Positions 63,108 to 64,000 of a stretch of 64,000 bases of DNA are shown here, one piece after another (within the stretch, counting starts at the first letter, position 1; the number at the start of each line of letters is the position of its first letter). The notes below the pieces were generated by a model, which worked only from the letters and a program-made list of their open reading frames with translations, searched no databases and was not told the origin of the DNA. The position numbers and the translations under genes were made by a program. Origin of the DNA: Isoetes taiwanensis. Lineage: Eukaryota > Streptophyta > Lycopodiopsida > Isoetales > Isoetaceae. The stretch is taken from assembly GCA_021234155.1 (NCBI GenBank), contig JAJEKV010000070.1, forward strand, positions 6,365,334 through 6,429,333, given 5' to 3'.

Positions 63108-64000
63108 GAAATATGTCAAACCGCAGCGTCCCGCAAAGGGACCGCGTGTAGAAACCCAAGTGTTTTGTCACCGGGCAAAGCATACAAAGGCTCCTAATGG
63201 GATTTGACTTGCCATGTCAGTCTAAAAAAAATGTAGTTGAAATTACCCTCTAGGGACTAAGTTATACTGGCCAGTTTTGCAAAGAAAAGAAACAATTTAA
63301 CCCTCTACATGGCAAGATGCCTCGCACCTCCGCTAAGGCCAATCTACCTGGGCCAACGTTGGACATGAGCTACCGGGCGCCTCGAGCAGTGGTCTTCTGC
63401 CCACTAAACTTGGTCTCCGTGGTAATGTCGATACCAGCCTGCTGGGCGTGAGTCGCATCACAGCTCAGGGATGTTGCCTCACCATATTGTGACCTTCCGT
63501 GTAGAGGACACATTTTGGGTCAAACTACTTCTGGAAGGTTTTAGGTTCGCCTTTCCTCAAGGCCAACTCTCCCACTACCTCATGACATTATGCAAGATCC
63601 CGGGTCCAACTGCTAGTATAGCCTCCAAACGAAACCCCGTGGCCTGCCGTGCTATTGTAGGGGTTTACGCTATGGAGGCTCCGCTTTGGTCCGCTGCACT
63701 TGGGACATGGCTTTCCAGCAGTCAGCTTGAAAACAAGAGGCGTGAGAAATCAGCTGAATGGGGTTTGATTTAATCTCCTCCTAGTTTTGGTAATTAAAAG
63801 TCTAGGAGCTCTTTGCGCAAAGAAAATTGTTTGGGATCACTCCTAAGTTGGCCAATAGATCAAACTCAAGTATTTCAAGTTTTCATGGCTCCCCATGCAT
63901 GCTTAGAAATGGTCCACCTAGTTATCAGTTAGGTTGCATCACGTGCTTTGGCCTCCAAACGTAAACCCAGTACACATGTAACTGAACGAAGGTACAAAAA
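63108..64000 (-). repeat. Family B satellite unit 3 (long form, cut by window edge)
   Basis: Starts at GAAATATGTCAAACCGCAGCG. AATTACCC at 63,241 and GTTTTGCAAAGAAAAGAAAC near 63,274 match the reverse complement of the A words GTTTCTTTCTTTGCAAAAC and GGGTAATT at the right spacing. CCTCCAAACG occurs twice, near 63,627 and 63,953. The unit therefore has the same extra segment as unit 1 and is a long form. It continues beyond the window. Confidence 0.8.

Overview
The window is non-coding, repeat-dominated eukaryotic DNA, most likely from a plant nuclear genome. The plant assignment is an inference. It rests on the long, GC-rich, CpG-rich satellite, on the AT-rich decayed intergenic sequence beside it, and on AGGGTTTC (telo-box-like) words in the spacer. 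No gene, rRNA, tRNA, CRISPR array or recognisable transposon is supported anywhere. I do not recognise the satellite family, and its name here (family A) is mine.

Layout. (1) Positions 1 to about 55,565 are an uninterrupted head-to-tail array of a long satellite monomer averaging 1,086 bp, measured from 51 anchor sites at 821 to 55,132. It contains no transposon insertion and no inversion. Monomers differ by many single-base indels and CpG/TpG/CpA changes, but diagnostic variants show real higher-order structure. A three-monomer higher-order repeat of about 3.29 kb occurs three times at 3,012-12,851. A linked haplotype that includes a 36-bp deletion recurs in five non-adjacent monomers. (2) Positions 55,276-56,033 are the disordered edge of the array, where a 0.3-kb piece of the monomer is repeated almost three times, with junctions at a short AGAC(CA) word. 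(3) Positions 56,034-56,364 are an AT-rich non-satellite block, followed by one orphan satellite fragment (56,365 to about 56,930) that ends at the same AAGACC site. (4) About 56,930-61,200 is AT-rich spacer without genes. It holds several small minisatellites and one polypurine tract. (5) Positions 61,201-64,000 hold three units of a second array (family B). Aligned by eye, family B is a strongly diverged copy of family A in the opposite orientation, with alternating long (1.1 kb) and short (0.8 kb) units.

Interpretation (inference). The left array looks like a homogenised satellite domain kept uniform by unequal exchange. The right end is its boundary, where truncated, AT-shifted, inverted relics survive because they have escaped homogenisation. 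Nothing here forms a gene system, so the interest lies in the satellite architecture.
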